Positions 6,482 through 13,970 of a stretch of DNA of 32,576 bases are shown in pieces. The position numbers and the translations under genes are program-made. How positions within the stretch are numbered: the stretch's first letter is position 1; each line of letters starts with the position of its first letter. The notes under the pieces are model-generated. The model searched no databases and was not told the origin of the DNA. It saw only the letters and a program-made list of their open reading frames with translations. This DNA comes from a candidate division WOR-3 bacterium (GTDB lineage Bacteria > SDB-A): NCBI GenBank assembly GCA_016934535.1, contig JAFGSQ010000061.1, forward strand, positions 1-32,576, given 5' to 3'.

Positions 6482-8083
6482 ATGAAAAAAATAAACACAC
6501 TTTTCCTTTGCATATTTGTTTATTCAGCTACAGTTATTATTCTCGTTGTCTCGGGCATTAGATCAAATTCCGGAACATTTGTTTACCCTCTCGATGACAC
6601 GTACATACACATGGCTTTAGCCCGGAATTTTGCCGGCAACGGAGTATGGGGTGTCAACGGAAATACACATTCTTTTTGTTCTTCGTCACCTCTTTGGACG
6701 TTGCTGTTATCATCTTTATATTTTGTTATTGGAAGCAGCATCTGGCTGCCACTGGTTCTCAATATTGCATTCGGAGTGTTGTTTATAATTTTTGCTTTTA
6801 ATTTTCTGCATAAAACCATGAATCTGACCGCCACTTTTTTTGCGGTGAATCTTTTGGTGTTTTCAATTTCACTGCCTGCTTTGACTTTAATCGCCATGGA
6901 ACATGTTTTACATATTTTGCTGACTGCGGTATTTTTGTATTTTGCGTCTGATCTTATCGGACGTGATAAATGCGGAAAATCGGGTGTCGTGAAAATTTCC
7001 TTTATCGCTTTTTTGCTTTCTTCTGTGAGATATGAGGGAATTTTCGCAGTTCTATCGGTTTGTTTGTTCCTGCTTTTTATCAAAAAATACAAAACAGCTG
7101 TGATTGTCGGGACTTCGGGTGTTATGCCGGCTTTTATACACGGTGCTTTTTCAACAGCCAAAGGATGGAAGTTTTTTCCAAGTTCAGTGCTTATAAAAAG
7201 AGCCTCTCTTTCGTTCAGTTCATTTGAAAGAATTTTGGATTCAATCGGAGGTTTGGCCATCAGGAAACTCTGGTCCTGTCATGCGCTTTTGTCTGTTTTG
7301 GCTCTGATAATTATAAGCTTTTATATAAAGAATTCAGAATCCGAGGAGAAAAGTTTAAGGAACAATTATCTTTTTCCCGTGGTTATTCTGGTTACTATTT
7401 TGCATCTGCAATTTGCCGCATTAGGCTGGATATATCGGTACGAAGCATATCTTATCGCTTTGGGACTTTTGATTTCATTGCCGATCATATCGAAGAAGCT
7501 GTTTATTCTTTTAAGGAACTGGACAAGACCTGTACAGCCGGTAAAATTGCTCGTTTTATGCGTATCAATGTTGATAATCGTTTTTCCTCTGGTTGACAGA
7601 GGCAGAAAAATGACCAGAGACGTTTATTATGCGATGAACGACAGATATCTGGAACACGTATTTCCAGCTCTTTTTTTGGAAAAATATTATGATGGTGCAG
7701 TGATTGTACTCAACGACATTGGAATAGCGTCATATTACTGTGACTGCAAAATCTTAGATGTTTCCGGTTTAGGCAGTATAGAACCGTTGAACTTCAGAAT
7801 GAAAACGGACGGATATACAAAAGATGATGTGTACGAATGGTCGAGTTCGGAAAATGCCCGGATCGCGATAATTCAAGTTAAATGGAAAGAAATCGCACAG
7901 AAGATTCCGGATCAGTGGGTGAAGGTCTGTCAATGGGAAATCCCGAGGAATACTGTATTCGGAGACACGGTCGTCGGATTTTTCGGTACGGATTCGGCTC
8001 AGGCATTAAAATTGAAGGAAAATATTATAGATTTCTCAAACTATATGCCAAGAAATATCCATATAACATGGGAACTAATGTAA
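6482..8083 (+). CDS. multi-pass membrane protein, GT-C glycosyltransferase-like
   Basis: A 533-residue protein with about ten hydrophobic segments and a soluble C-terminal part from about residue 385. After the first segment comes YPLDDTYIH (Asp38, Asp39). An acidic pair in the first outer loop of this kind is typical of GT-C glycosyltransferases, which transfer sugars from polyprenyl-phosphate donors on the outer membrane face. The NTHSFCSSSPLWTLLL stretch is also common in bacterial membrane proteins of this group. The C-terminal part (residues about 405-510, with a DVSGLGSIEPL stretch) would lie outside the cytoplasm. The ribosome site is weak. No other glycan gene is nearby, so the acceptor is unknown. 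The stop codon lies 2 bases from the 3' end of the convergent tRNA gene. Confidence 0.75.
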   Translation: MKKINTLFLCIFVYSATVIILVVSGIRSNSGTFVYPLDDTYIHMALARNFAGNGVWGVNGNTHSFCSSSPLWTLLLSSLYFVIGSSIWLPLVLNIAFGVLFIIFAFNFLHKTMNLTATFFAVNLLVFSISLPALTLIAMEHVLHILLTAVFLYFASDLIGRDKCGKSGVVKISFIAFLLSSVRYEGIFAVLSVCLFLLFIKKYKTAVIVGTSGVMPAFIHGAFSTAKGWKFFPSSVLIKRASLSFSSFERILDSIGGLAIRKLWSCHALLSVLALIIISFYIKNSESEEKSLRNNYLFPVVILVTILHLQFAALGWIYRYEAYLIALGLLISLPIISKKLFILLRNWTRPVQPVKLLVLCVSMLIIVFPLVDRGRKMTRDVYYAMNDRYLEHVFPALFLEKYYDGAVIVLNDIGIASYYCDCKILDVSGLGSIEPLNFRMKTDGYTKDDVYEWSSSENARIAIIQVKWKEIAQKIPDQWVKVCQWEIPRNTVFGDTVVGFFGTDSAQALKLKENIIDFSNYMPRNIHITWELM

Positions 8084-8085
8084 GA

Positions 8086-8163
8086 TGGCGGGGTAGACGG
8101 GACTCGAACCCGCGGCCTCTGGCTTGACAGGCCAGTGTGCTAACCAAACTGCACCACTACCCC
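8086..8163 (-). tRNA. tRNA-Asp (anticodon GUC), CCA encoded
   Basis: On the minus strand a 7-bp acceptor stem GGGGTAG/CTACCCC closes a full cloverleaf. The anticodon arm is CTGGC, loop CTGTCAA, GCCAG, giving anticodon GTC (Asp). The T arm is GCGGG TTCGAGT CCCGT. The discriminator base is G and the CCA end is in the DNA. A strong promoter lies directly upstream. Confidence 0.96.
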
Positions 8164-8176
8164 TCTGGAATAAGGA

Positions 8177-8204
8177 ATTATAAGTAATTGAAAATTAAAG
8201 TCAA
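8177..8204 (-). promoter_or_regulatory. sigma70-type promoter of tRNA-Asp
   Basis: On the minus strand TTGACT (8199-8204), a 16-bp spacer and a perfect TATAAT (8177-8182) lie 13 bases before the tRNA 5' end. This is the best promoter in the window and gives a reference for the organism's housekeeping consensus. Confidence 0.8.
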
Positions 8205-8367
8205 GGATTTTAGTAGAGAAGAGAACTGAAGAACTTCCACCACGGTTATAATGTAGTGTGAAAAAAGAATATAAGAAACTAACCGCAAAAAAGAAAGAAA
8301 AAAATTAACCACGAATTGACACGAATGAACGCTAATGGATGCGAAGGATAAGAAAGAAACTATTCTA

Positions 8368-8393
8368 TATAAAATTTGTTACCAAATTTTATA
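8368..8393. repeat. perfect 11-bp hairpin next to CTTCGTG
   Basis: Arms TATAAAATTTG (8368-8378) and CAAATTTTATA (8383-8393) pair perfectly around TTAC. A truncated relative (AATAAAATTTG, right arm missing) precedes the CTTCGTG unit at 3351. Confidence 0.85.
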
Positions 8394-8404
8394 ACTTCGT
8401 GTAG

Positions 8405-8435
8405 CTGGTTTATTTGCCTTATGCAAATAAGCCAG
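8405..8435. repeat. 12- to 13-bp hairpin between reversed repeat units
   Basis: Arms CTGGTTTATTTG (8405-8416) and CAAATAAGCCAG (8424-8435) pair with one G-T wobble. A further C-G pair (8417/8423) lies inside. It is homologous to the hairpin at 3363-3389. Confidence 0.85.
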
Positions 8436-8494
8436 CCTTCTTGGTAGAAATATTCTTAGTTCTTTGATTAAAATTTTTTAAAAAAAGATAGAAT

Positions 8495-9664
8495 TCAGAT
8501 CATCGAAGAAAGGATCGCGGTTAACTCGTCTACGAGGACTGCGCCTTCTTCAGTCACACGGCACCTTGTTTTTGATATTGATATTAAATTTTTCTCAATC
8601 AAATTTCCGGTTTTTTCTCTGCTGAAATTTTTGAATATACCGAGGCGGACACCTTCTTTTGTCCTCAATCCCGTCATCAGTATTTCGAGTCTTCTTTGTT
8701 GTTCGGTGACCTCTTCGCTTTCAGCGAGAATTTTTCCTTTAGAATAGGAAACAAGGTCGGATATGTTTTTCCACCTCCTGTTTCCTATACGCGACACAGA
8801 AGCGGGTCCGAAACCCAAATAGTTCTTTCCTTTCCAGATGTGAGAATTGTGGACGCTTCTCGCGTTGAAATCTTTTCTGAAATTACTTGTTTCATACCGC
8901 TCGTATCCGCTGTCTGACAGTATTTTTCCTACGAGCCTGAAAAGAGAAAGAGATTTTTCTTCGTCCAAAGGTCTTATTTTGCCTTTTTCCGTGTCTTCAA
9001 AAAGAGGGCATCCTTTTTCAATTGTCAGAGCGTAAGCTGAGACGTGGTCGGGCGAGAGAGACAGCACTTTTTCAAGGTCCTTTCTCAGGGATTTTTCGTC
9101 TTCGCCGGGAACACCGAATATAAAATCCACAGAGACTGATTTGGCGCGGGACTTCCTGCAAGCCTCGAAGGCTTCAAGAGCTTTCGAGGCGCTGTGAATC
9201 CTTCCGAGAAAACGTAATTTTCTGTCGTTCAGGCTTTGTACGCCGAGAGAGAGTCTCGTTACGCCTTCAAGGGTTAAAAACCTCGCGTAATCGTTGTCGA
9301 CAAGTTCCGGATTGAGTTCGACGGCGAATTCCTGCGACGGATCATTCAGTCCGGAAGATTCGAGAAAGGACATGAAAGCGACTGCGTTCTTTCCGCGCAA
9401 TATGTTGGGAGTCCCTCCGCCGATGTGCAGAGTTCTGGCCCTGGGATGCGCCTTGTATTCAGACAATTCAGTTTTTAATCCTGAAAGGTATTGAGAAATT
9501 CTGTTGTCGGTAGAGTGGAATGATGTAAAATTACAGTACAGGCATTTTTTTACGCAAAGCGGAACGTGAACATAATAGTCGGTGGCAAGAAGAGATTGAG
9601 TTTGATGATGGGAGTGAGTATGAATTGGCTCCTGGCCGTTTCTTTCGGTGTCGTTTTTTTTCAT
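8495..9664 (-). CDS. hemW: HemW-like radical SAM protein (heme chaperone family)
   Basis: A 389-residue protein of the HemN/HemW family. The radical SAM motif C-x3-C-x2-C is CVKKCLYC (Cys37, Cys41, Cys44) and is followed by Asn-Phe. Next come HIGGGTPNIL, ELNPELVD, RLSLGVQSL and the conserved VDFIFGVPGE, then a C-terminal HemN_C-like winged domain. The single Cys after CxxxCxxC and the compact length favour HemW, a heme-binding chaperone, over the true coproporphyrinogen oxidase HemN. The N-terminus has about 28 extra polar residues including a His-rich run. No alternative ATG, GTG or TTG lies between it and the core, so ATG 9664 is kept despite lacking a clear ribosome site. It overlaps the divergent gene's 5' end. 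Confidence 0.9.
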   Translation of the reverse strand: MKKNDTERNGQEPIHTHSHHQTQSLLATDYYVHVPLCVKKCLYCNFTSFHSTDNRISQYLSGLKTELSEYKAHPRARTLHIGGGTPNILRGKNAVAFMSFLESSGLNDPSQEFAVELNPELVDNDYARFLTLEGVTRLSLGVQSLNDRKLRFLGRIHSASKALEAFEACRKSRAKSVSVDFIFGVPGEDEKSLRKDLEKVLSLSPDHVSAYALTIEKGCPLFEDTEKGKIRPLDEEKSLSLFRLVGKILSDSGYERYETSNFRKDFNARSVHNSHIWKGKNYLGFGPASVSRIGNRRWKNISDLVSYSKGKILAESEEVTEQQRRLEILMTGLRTKEGVRLGIFKNFSREKTGNLIEKNLISISKTRCRVTEEGAVLVDELTAILSSMI

Positions 9665-10282
9665 TGTTCTGAATTTAATGAAATTCTATCACTTTACAGG
9701 CGGATTGAAAACGACCCTTACACAAGCGCTGATATATTGACGTGGGCGGACATAATTTATCTTCACGGAAACAAAGAAATAAGCGAGGACGTCGCTTTTC
9801 TGCTCACTGACACGGCGAGACAGAGCATGGCGGGAATGCCTGTTTGCGCTCATATTTCCTGGGCCATCTACGACGCGAAAGAATTTTTAACTGCCGAAAG
9901 AACGGGCGCCTGGACCGGAAAGCTATACCCTTACAGGAGATTCGGACTTGAAGGGATTAACGACCTGCCTTCCCGTTTTGACACGGTGTTCGGCAAAACA
10001 GAAGGATTTGCCTACAGGTGCGGGTCGAGGTGGGCTGAATTCTATCCGTTTTTAGATTCTACGGGAATGGTGTGGATCGAAAACCTTGACGGATCGATGA
10101 GCACAGACGATCTCTGCAGGACTTCGGGAGCAGACAGAGGAGAGCTTTCGCTTTTTTTACTTGCTTTGTCAAGAATTGATGCAGTGCGTTTCAGCAAAAT
10201 CCAGTTGAGTGACAATTTCTGGTTTTGCCCTGATAAACCGGGCGGAATAAACGGTATGATGTATTTTTTTATTGGGGAATGA
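9620..10282 (+). CDS. unknown protein with N-terminal signal/anchor segment
   Basis: About 220 residues from ATG 9620, which has GGGAG five bases upstream. In-frame ATGs at 9605 and 9608 and one at 9566 would lengthen it into the hemW coding region. It begins NWLLAVSFGVVFF, a hydrophobic segment consistent with export, then Cys; the context is not a good lipobox. I do not recognise the family. Six cysteines are scattered after the anchor. A 25-base hairpin (10277-10301, arms GAATGAGC and GCTCGTTC with one wobble) overlaps the stop but lacks a T-run. The gene for a secreted C45-like hydrolase follows 100 bases later on the same strand. Confidence 0.6.
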   Translation: MNWLLAVSFGVVFFHCSEFNEILSLYRRIENDPYTSADILTWADIIYLHGNKEISEDVAFLLTDTARQSMAGMPVCAHISWAIYDAKEFLTAERTGAWTGKLYPYRRFGLEGINDLPSRFDTVFGKTEGFAYRCGSRWAEFYPFLDSTGMVWIENLDGSMSTDDLCRTSGADRGELSLFLLALSRIDAVRFSKIQLSDNFWFCPDKPGGINGMMYFFIGE

Positions 10283-10382
10283 GCGTTAAAACTGCTCGTT
10301 CAATTGTTGGAATATTTCTGTTGTTAACAGTACTGTGGAGGCAATTAATAAATTAATTTTCAAGCGCGAGAACGGAGAATAC

Positions 10383-11897
10383 ATGAAAAAAGTTTTGATA
10401 GTTCTGATTTCAAGCCTTTGTTTTACGGCCGCCATCCATGCGCAGGCCGTAAACGGAGACACAGTGAGAGTTGACCGAAACATACTGGTTCTAAAAGTGT
10501 GGGGTTCTCATCAGGAGAGAGGCTACGCTCACGGCTACCTTTTGGCCCCGAGAATAAAAAACGTCTTCGAGAATTATGTGCTCAGCAGTATATTCTACAA
10601 CAATGCTGGCTTGTACACCGGAGTCAGAACCTTTTTTGAGCAAAACTGCTATTTCAACGACAGATACCTTGCTGAAACCGGAGCGATGATACAGGGAATG
10701 GAAGATGCAGGCGTCAGCGTATGGTCGCAGGTCCTTGGAAGAGACGTCGATTCGGTCGACATACTTATGACGAGCGCAATAGACGAACTGGTCGAAGCTT
10801 TGGAGTGTTCAAGTCTCTCGAGCTGGGGACCCATGACTGCCCAGGACTCGGTTTTACAGGGTTCTTTGGTGATAACGAGAATGATGGACTGGACGTCAAA
10901 TTCCGTTCTGAAAGAAAACCATTTAGTAATAGTCCACATACCCTCTGAAAACGACGAACAGCCCTGGCTATCTGTCGCCTATTCAGGTTTCGTCGCCGCT
11001 CTTTCGGCTGTCAACGACAGCGGCGTCACGGCTTTCAAAAACATGGGGAACACGCCGAGTCATCCCAATCCGACGAACCTGTACCCGGCTCTCCTGGCCG
11101 CAAGAGACGCCGTCGAGAGATGTGATTACAATAACGACGGGACGTGCGACGTAAATGACGTATTGAGCTCATTTGGTTCGCATAATTTTTACGGTTCTTC
11201 GATAATACACGCAACATCGGAAGCGGGAGAGATAATCCCTGCGCTCGCAATCGAATGCGACAACGAGGCCGGAGACACCTTCAGAACGTATTCACACGAT
11301 CCCGGCTTGCCTCTTTACAACATCGTTTGCACGAACCATTTCCGCGCCCTGCATCCGCCAGTGTACTGTTACAGGTACAATAATATAACAGATTCAATAC
11401 AGGCGGACTCTTCAATGACCGCAGACAGAAGCTGGAAAGTCATGTCCGGAGCCGCCGGCGTTTCAGGCAACAGCCAGATGATGCAATGGATAGGAATAAC
11501 AAGAACCTTGAAAGTCTCTGCGGCAACTTCGGATTCCCCGGCATACATGAGGATGCCGATCCTGCTCAACGCGGATTCTCTTTTTGAATTCACCGGCGTG
11601 GAGGAAAACCGGGAATGCGCTTGCGGAGCTTTCCTGTCAGTCAGCAACGTTATTTTTTCTTCGACAATCGTCGTTTCTTATTCCGGAAACACGGAGATCG
11701 AGTTATTGATTTCCCTCTATGACATATCGGGAAGGGAAACCCTCCCCGTAAGACGAGTGATCATGAATCCGGGACGTTCGTGCGAAATTCCCCTGACAGA
11801 TTTTCCTGCCGGGATGTATTTCCTCAGGATAGAAGGAGTGACGGCCGATGCAGACAGAAATCTGTATCTGACAAAAAAAATCTTTTCAGTTCTTTAG
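10383..11897 (+). CDS. secreted C45-like Ntn-hydrolase with calcium-loop insert and type IX-like tail
   Basis: 504 residues from ATG 10383 (GGAG six bases upstream); an ATG at 10335 would add 16 residues ahead of the signal peptide and is disfavoured. The signal peptide is KKVLIVLISSLCFTAAIHAQA. The middle resembles the C45/acyl-CoA:6-aminopenicillanate acyltransferase family: a GSHQERGYAHG start motif, ECSSLSSWG with probable nucleophile Cys142, then VITRMMDW and CTNHF. Enzymes of this type hydrolyse or transfer amide-linked acyl groups, often after self-cleavage at the Cys. Unusual is DYNNDGTCDVNDVLSS, a dockerin/EF-hand-type calcium loop, inside the catalytic region. The C-terminal 90 or so residues form a sorting-type domain (SGRE, LPAGMYFLRI). 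Substrate unknown. Confidence 0.75.
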   Translation: MKKVLIVLISSLCFTAAIHAQAVNGDTVRVDRNILVLKVWGSHQERGYAHGYLLAPRIKNVFENYVLSSIFYNNAGLYTGVRTFFEQNCYFNDRYLAETGAMIQGMEDAGVSVWSQVLGRDVDSVDILMTSAIDELVEALECSSLSSWGPMTAQDSVLQGSLVITRMMDWTSNSVLKENHLVIVHIPSENDEQPWLSVAYSGFVAALSAVNDSGVTAFKNMGNTPSHPNPTNLYPALLAARDAVERCDYNNDGTCDVNDVLSSFGSHNFYGSSIIHATSEAGEIIPALAIECDNEAGDTFRTYSHDPGLPLYNIVCTNHFRALHPPVYCYRYNNITDSIQADSSMTADRSWKVMSGAAGVSGNSQMMQWIGITRTLKVSAATSDSPAYMRMPILLNADSLFEFTGVEENRECACGAFLSVSNVIFSSTIVVSYSGNTEIELLISLYDISGRETLPVRRVIMNPGRSCEIPLTDFPAGMYFLRIEGVTADADRNLYLTKKIFSVL

Positions 11898-12574
11898 GTT
11901 TTTTTATCGAGCCGGCAGAGGCACGACACCGTTTCTCCGATGCGGTCGAGTTTGATGCGCATGCCGGAGACTTTGAGGAAAACAGAGGACCGGTCTATCC
12001 ATAAAATGAAATGTCCGAATCTTGGTGTTATTCCGGTGAATAGCTCAAGAGCTCCTCTCAGAGTGGAAAGCGAAAGAAGCCGATCGGCTCCGGCCTGGCC
12101 GTCGGCTTTTACCCGGATTTTTTTCCCGCCTAAATCAACGGGCACGCAGTTTTCCAGACCGGTTTTCTGAAAAAGAAATCTCGAAGAGTAAAAGACGGCT
12201 TTAGAAGGCATAAAGACAGGGGTCCTGACTTCCAATCTCGCCGGAGAGTTTCTCATTGCGGGTCTGTAGAAGATTTCGACGCTCCTGTCGTTGTAGCGTC
12301 CGAAATAGCGCCTGCCCATTATAAAAAAACTTTGAACCTTTTCAACGGTCATGAAAGTCAGAAATTTAGAAATGTCGGAGCGCCTTTTGAGTATGGTCAG
12401 TATCAAACCAACGAACAGGACCCAGATAATGAAAAACAGGGAACCGGTTATTATCGGAGTGTATTCAGCGGTGATTATTTTTATGCCCTTAGCGGACTCA
12501 AGCCAGTACCCGGCCGACAGAAGGACGAGGACAGCAATGAATCCTGTCAGCAGATAAAAAAAATACTTAGGCAT
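11894..12574 (-). CDS. unknown membrane protein with two N-terminal membrane segments
   Basis: A 226-residue protein with hydrophobic helices at about residues 5-24 and 43-62, then a soluble domain of about 160 residues beginning after KRRSDISKF. The KRR after the second helix places the soluble domain in the cytoplasm. I do not recognise this domain; it ends in IKLDRIGETVSCLCRLDKKT. It starts 4 bases after the stop of the SUMF1-like gene upstream, so the two are probably co-transcribed and may work together. Its last 4 bases overlap the stop of the convergent C45-like gene. No clear ribosome site is seen, consistent with translational coupling. Confidence 0.7.
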   Translation of the reverse strand: MPKYFFYLLTGFIAVLVLLSAGYWLESAKGIKIITAEYTPIITGSLFFIIWVLFVGLILTILKRRSDISKFLTFMTVEKVQSFFIMGRRYFGRYNDRSVEIFYRPAMRNSPARLEVRTPVFMPSKAVFYSSRFLFQKTGLENCVPVDLGGKKIRVKADGQAGADRLLSLSTLRGALELFTGITPRFGHFILWIDRSSVFLKVSGMRIKLDRIGETVSCLCRLDKKT

Positions 12575-12578
12575 GTTT

Positions 12579-13850
12579 TCAGAAGGATCGTACCGTTCTG
12601 AATCCTATGAGTTCTATTGCCATCATCGGAATATTCTTGCCCCTTGACGAGCATCGTAGATACCTGAAGTCGTGTCCGAAGGAGCCTCCTCTCATCGATC
12701 TGTATTCACCCGATTCAGGTCCTCTCGGATTGTAATTGCTTCCCGCAGGAGGGTAGTCTGAATAGAAATTCGAGCACCACTGCCAAATATTGCCGGCCAT
12801 GTCAAACAGTCCGAAATTGTTTGGAGCGAAGTTTTTTACCGGAGAGGTGTGCATGAATCCGTCCCTTGCCATGTGGCTGAAAACAGACGCGAAGTCGCCT
12901 TTTTCCATGTCCTGTATGTATTCTCCGATCGTCGAATAACCCGCGTGGTTGGCTTTTGCCTCGCTTTTTTCTATTCCGGGTGATTCGTCTCCCCACGGGT
13001 AAGCGGCTATTGTTCCTCCCTGTGCCGCATACTCGAATTCGTATTCCGTCGGAAGCCTGTAGCCGTTCGTGTACCGGCACTGCCATGTGACGGTGTCATA
13101 CTGAATGTCAAGACCTTCTTTTGAAGAAAGCCAGTTGCAGTATCGCGCGGCGTCAAACCATGTGACCTGAGTGACCGGGTGATCAGGAATATCAGTCGGA
13201 GCGTCTGGACCTTCCGGCCCTCTCGGCCTTTGCCAGTTTCCTCCGTCGTGCTGGTAACCGGTCGTGTCTGTATAAAAACCTATTGTTGTGTCTTTTTCGG
13301 CATCTGTTATGTAACCTGTCTCCCTGACGAATGAGTAAAACTCGGCGTTCGTCACGGGCGTGGTCTTCATAAGAAAACTGTCTATCTTGACTCTGAATGT
13401 CGGTTTCTCGTCGTCGAATATAGGCCTTGTCGAACCAATTCTGCAAATACCCTCGGGTATAAAAGAGTAACCTTCGGGCAATGACCTGAAAATTTCTTCG
13501 GTTATGATCTGAGGTGGTTTTTTAAAAAATTTGTTGGAAAAAACTATCGCGAGAATTGCGAGAATGACTAAAATAAAAAATATTGACAAAAGTATTTTCG
13601 GCAGTTTGGATTTTTTCTCTTCCTCATCATACTCCGGGTAATCGGTCTTAGAAGGGGGCGGAATTTGTTTTTCCGGAGTTTTTTCGACGGTGACGGGCGG
13701 AATTTTTTCAGGTTCCTTTTTTGCCGGAGGAGGGGGAGGAAAGTCGTCGGGTGGAGGGGGGACGTCTTTTAAAAGCTTGTATCCGCAATTGGGGCATTTT
13801 ACGTCTTTCTCATTCACTGGGAAAAAACAATTAGGACAATTTTTTTGCAT
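12579..13850 (-). CDS. membrane-anchored SUMF1/FGE-like protein with N-terminal zinc ribbon
   Basis: A 423-residue protein from ATG 13850 (AAAGGAG six bases upstream; a TTG two codons earlier is less likely). Order: zinc ribbon with CPNC (Cys5, Cys8) and CPNC (Cys19, Cys22), a Pro-rich acidic linker, one membrane helix (about residues 86-104), then a SUMF1/formylglycine-generating-enzyme fold of about 290 residues. The fold shows KTTPVTNAEFYSFV, HPVTQVTWFDAARYCNWL, RLPTEYEFEYAA and FDMAGNIWQW. The active-site stretch reads RGGSFGHDFRYLRCSSRG, so both catalytic cysteines of true FGE appear missing. It is probably a non-sulfatase member, as in many sensing or binding proteins. The zinc ribbon would be cytoplasmic and the SUMF1 domain outside. 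Confidence 0.85.
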   Translation of the reverse strand: MQKNCPNCFFPVNEKDVKCPNCGYKLLKDVPPPPDDFPPPPPAKKEPEKIPPVTVEKTPEKQIPPPSKTDYPEYDEEEKKSKLPKILLSIFFILVILAILAIVFSNKFFKKPPQIITEEIFRSLPEGYSFIPEGICRIGSTRPIFDDEKPTFRVKIDSFLMKTTPVTNAEFYSFVRETGYITDAEKDTTIGFYTDTTGYQHDGGNWQRPRGPEGPDAPTDIPDHPVTQVTWFDAARYCNWLSSKEGLDIQYDTVTWQCRYTNGYRLPTEYEFEYAAQGGTIAAYPWGDESPGIEKSEAKANHAGYSTIGEYIQDMEKGDFASVFSHMARDGFMHTSPVKNFAPNNFGLFDMAGNIWQWCSNFYSDYPPAGSNYNPRGPESGEYRSMRGGSFGHDFRYLRCSSRGKNIPMMAIELIGFRTVRSF

Positions 13851-13919
13851 CCGCAACTCCTTTGTTGGAATGAATTATAATTTAAAAACGATTAAAAATA
13901 AATATTTGTGTTATTGGTA

Positions 13920-13947
13920 TTGTAATTGTGCCAAAAAGCAGTATCTT
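13920..13947 (+). promoter_or_regulatory. possible promoter of the Hrb-SOR-ferritin-Suf operon
   Basis: TTGTAA (13920-13925), a 16-bp spacer and TATCTT (13942-13947) lie 23 bases before the proposed TTG start. The boxes are imperfect but the spacing matches the better promoters here. A separate TATAAT at 13876-13881 has no -35 partner. Confidence 0.35.
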
Positions 13948-13961
13948 TATTTAAAACGAAC

Positions 13962-13966
13962 GGAGG
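13962..13966 (+). promoter_or_regulatory. ribosome binding site that sets a TTG start for Hrb
   Basis: GGAGG lies four bases before TTG 13971. The TTG frame gives [20 protein letters not shown], which matches the usual N-terminus of flavin reductase-rubredoxin proteins. The ATG 45 bases upstream has no ribosome site and adds an unrelated leader. Confidence 0.75.
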
Positions 13967-13970
13967 CAGA

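Larger units (their letters stand above)
8304..8443. repeat. CACGAAT/CACGAAG mosaic repeat tract 3
   Basis: It begins with a 10-bp-period run: CACGAATTGA, CACGAATGAA, CGCTAATGGA, TGCGAAGGAT (8310-8349). It then passes into the reversed hairpin form. An 11-bp hairpin comes first, then CTTCGTG (8395-8401), a second hairpin, and a diverged CTTCTTG unit (8437-8443) 42 bp after the first. No gene is visible in 8205-8494; a stray CCACCACGG near 8237 may be another decayed unit. Confidence 0.8.

Noticed and set aside
6583-7260. A 225-codon minus-strand frame opposite the membrane protein gene
   Set aside because: It is a mirror of a hydrophobic-helix-coding region, giving a Lys/Arg-rich product without family features.
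7882-8127. An 81-codon plus-strand frame ending RRDSNPRPLA
   Set aside because: The ending is the well-known false peptide produced by reading through the complement of a tRNA gene; the rest is out of frame inside the membrane protein gene.
12579-13850. Active sulfatase-maturing formylglycine-generating enzyme
   Set aside because: Both catalytic cysteines expected after RGGSF are absent and no sulfatase gene is nearby.
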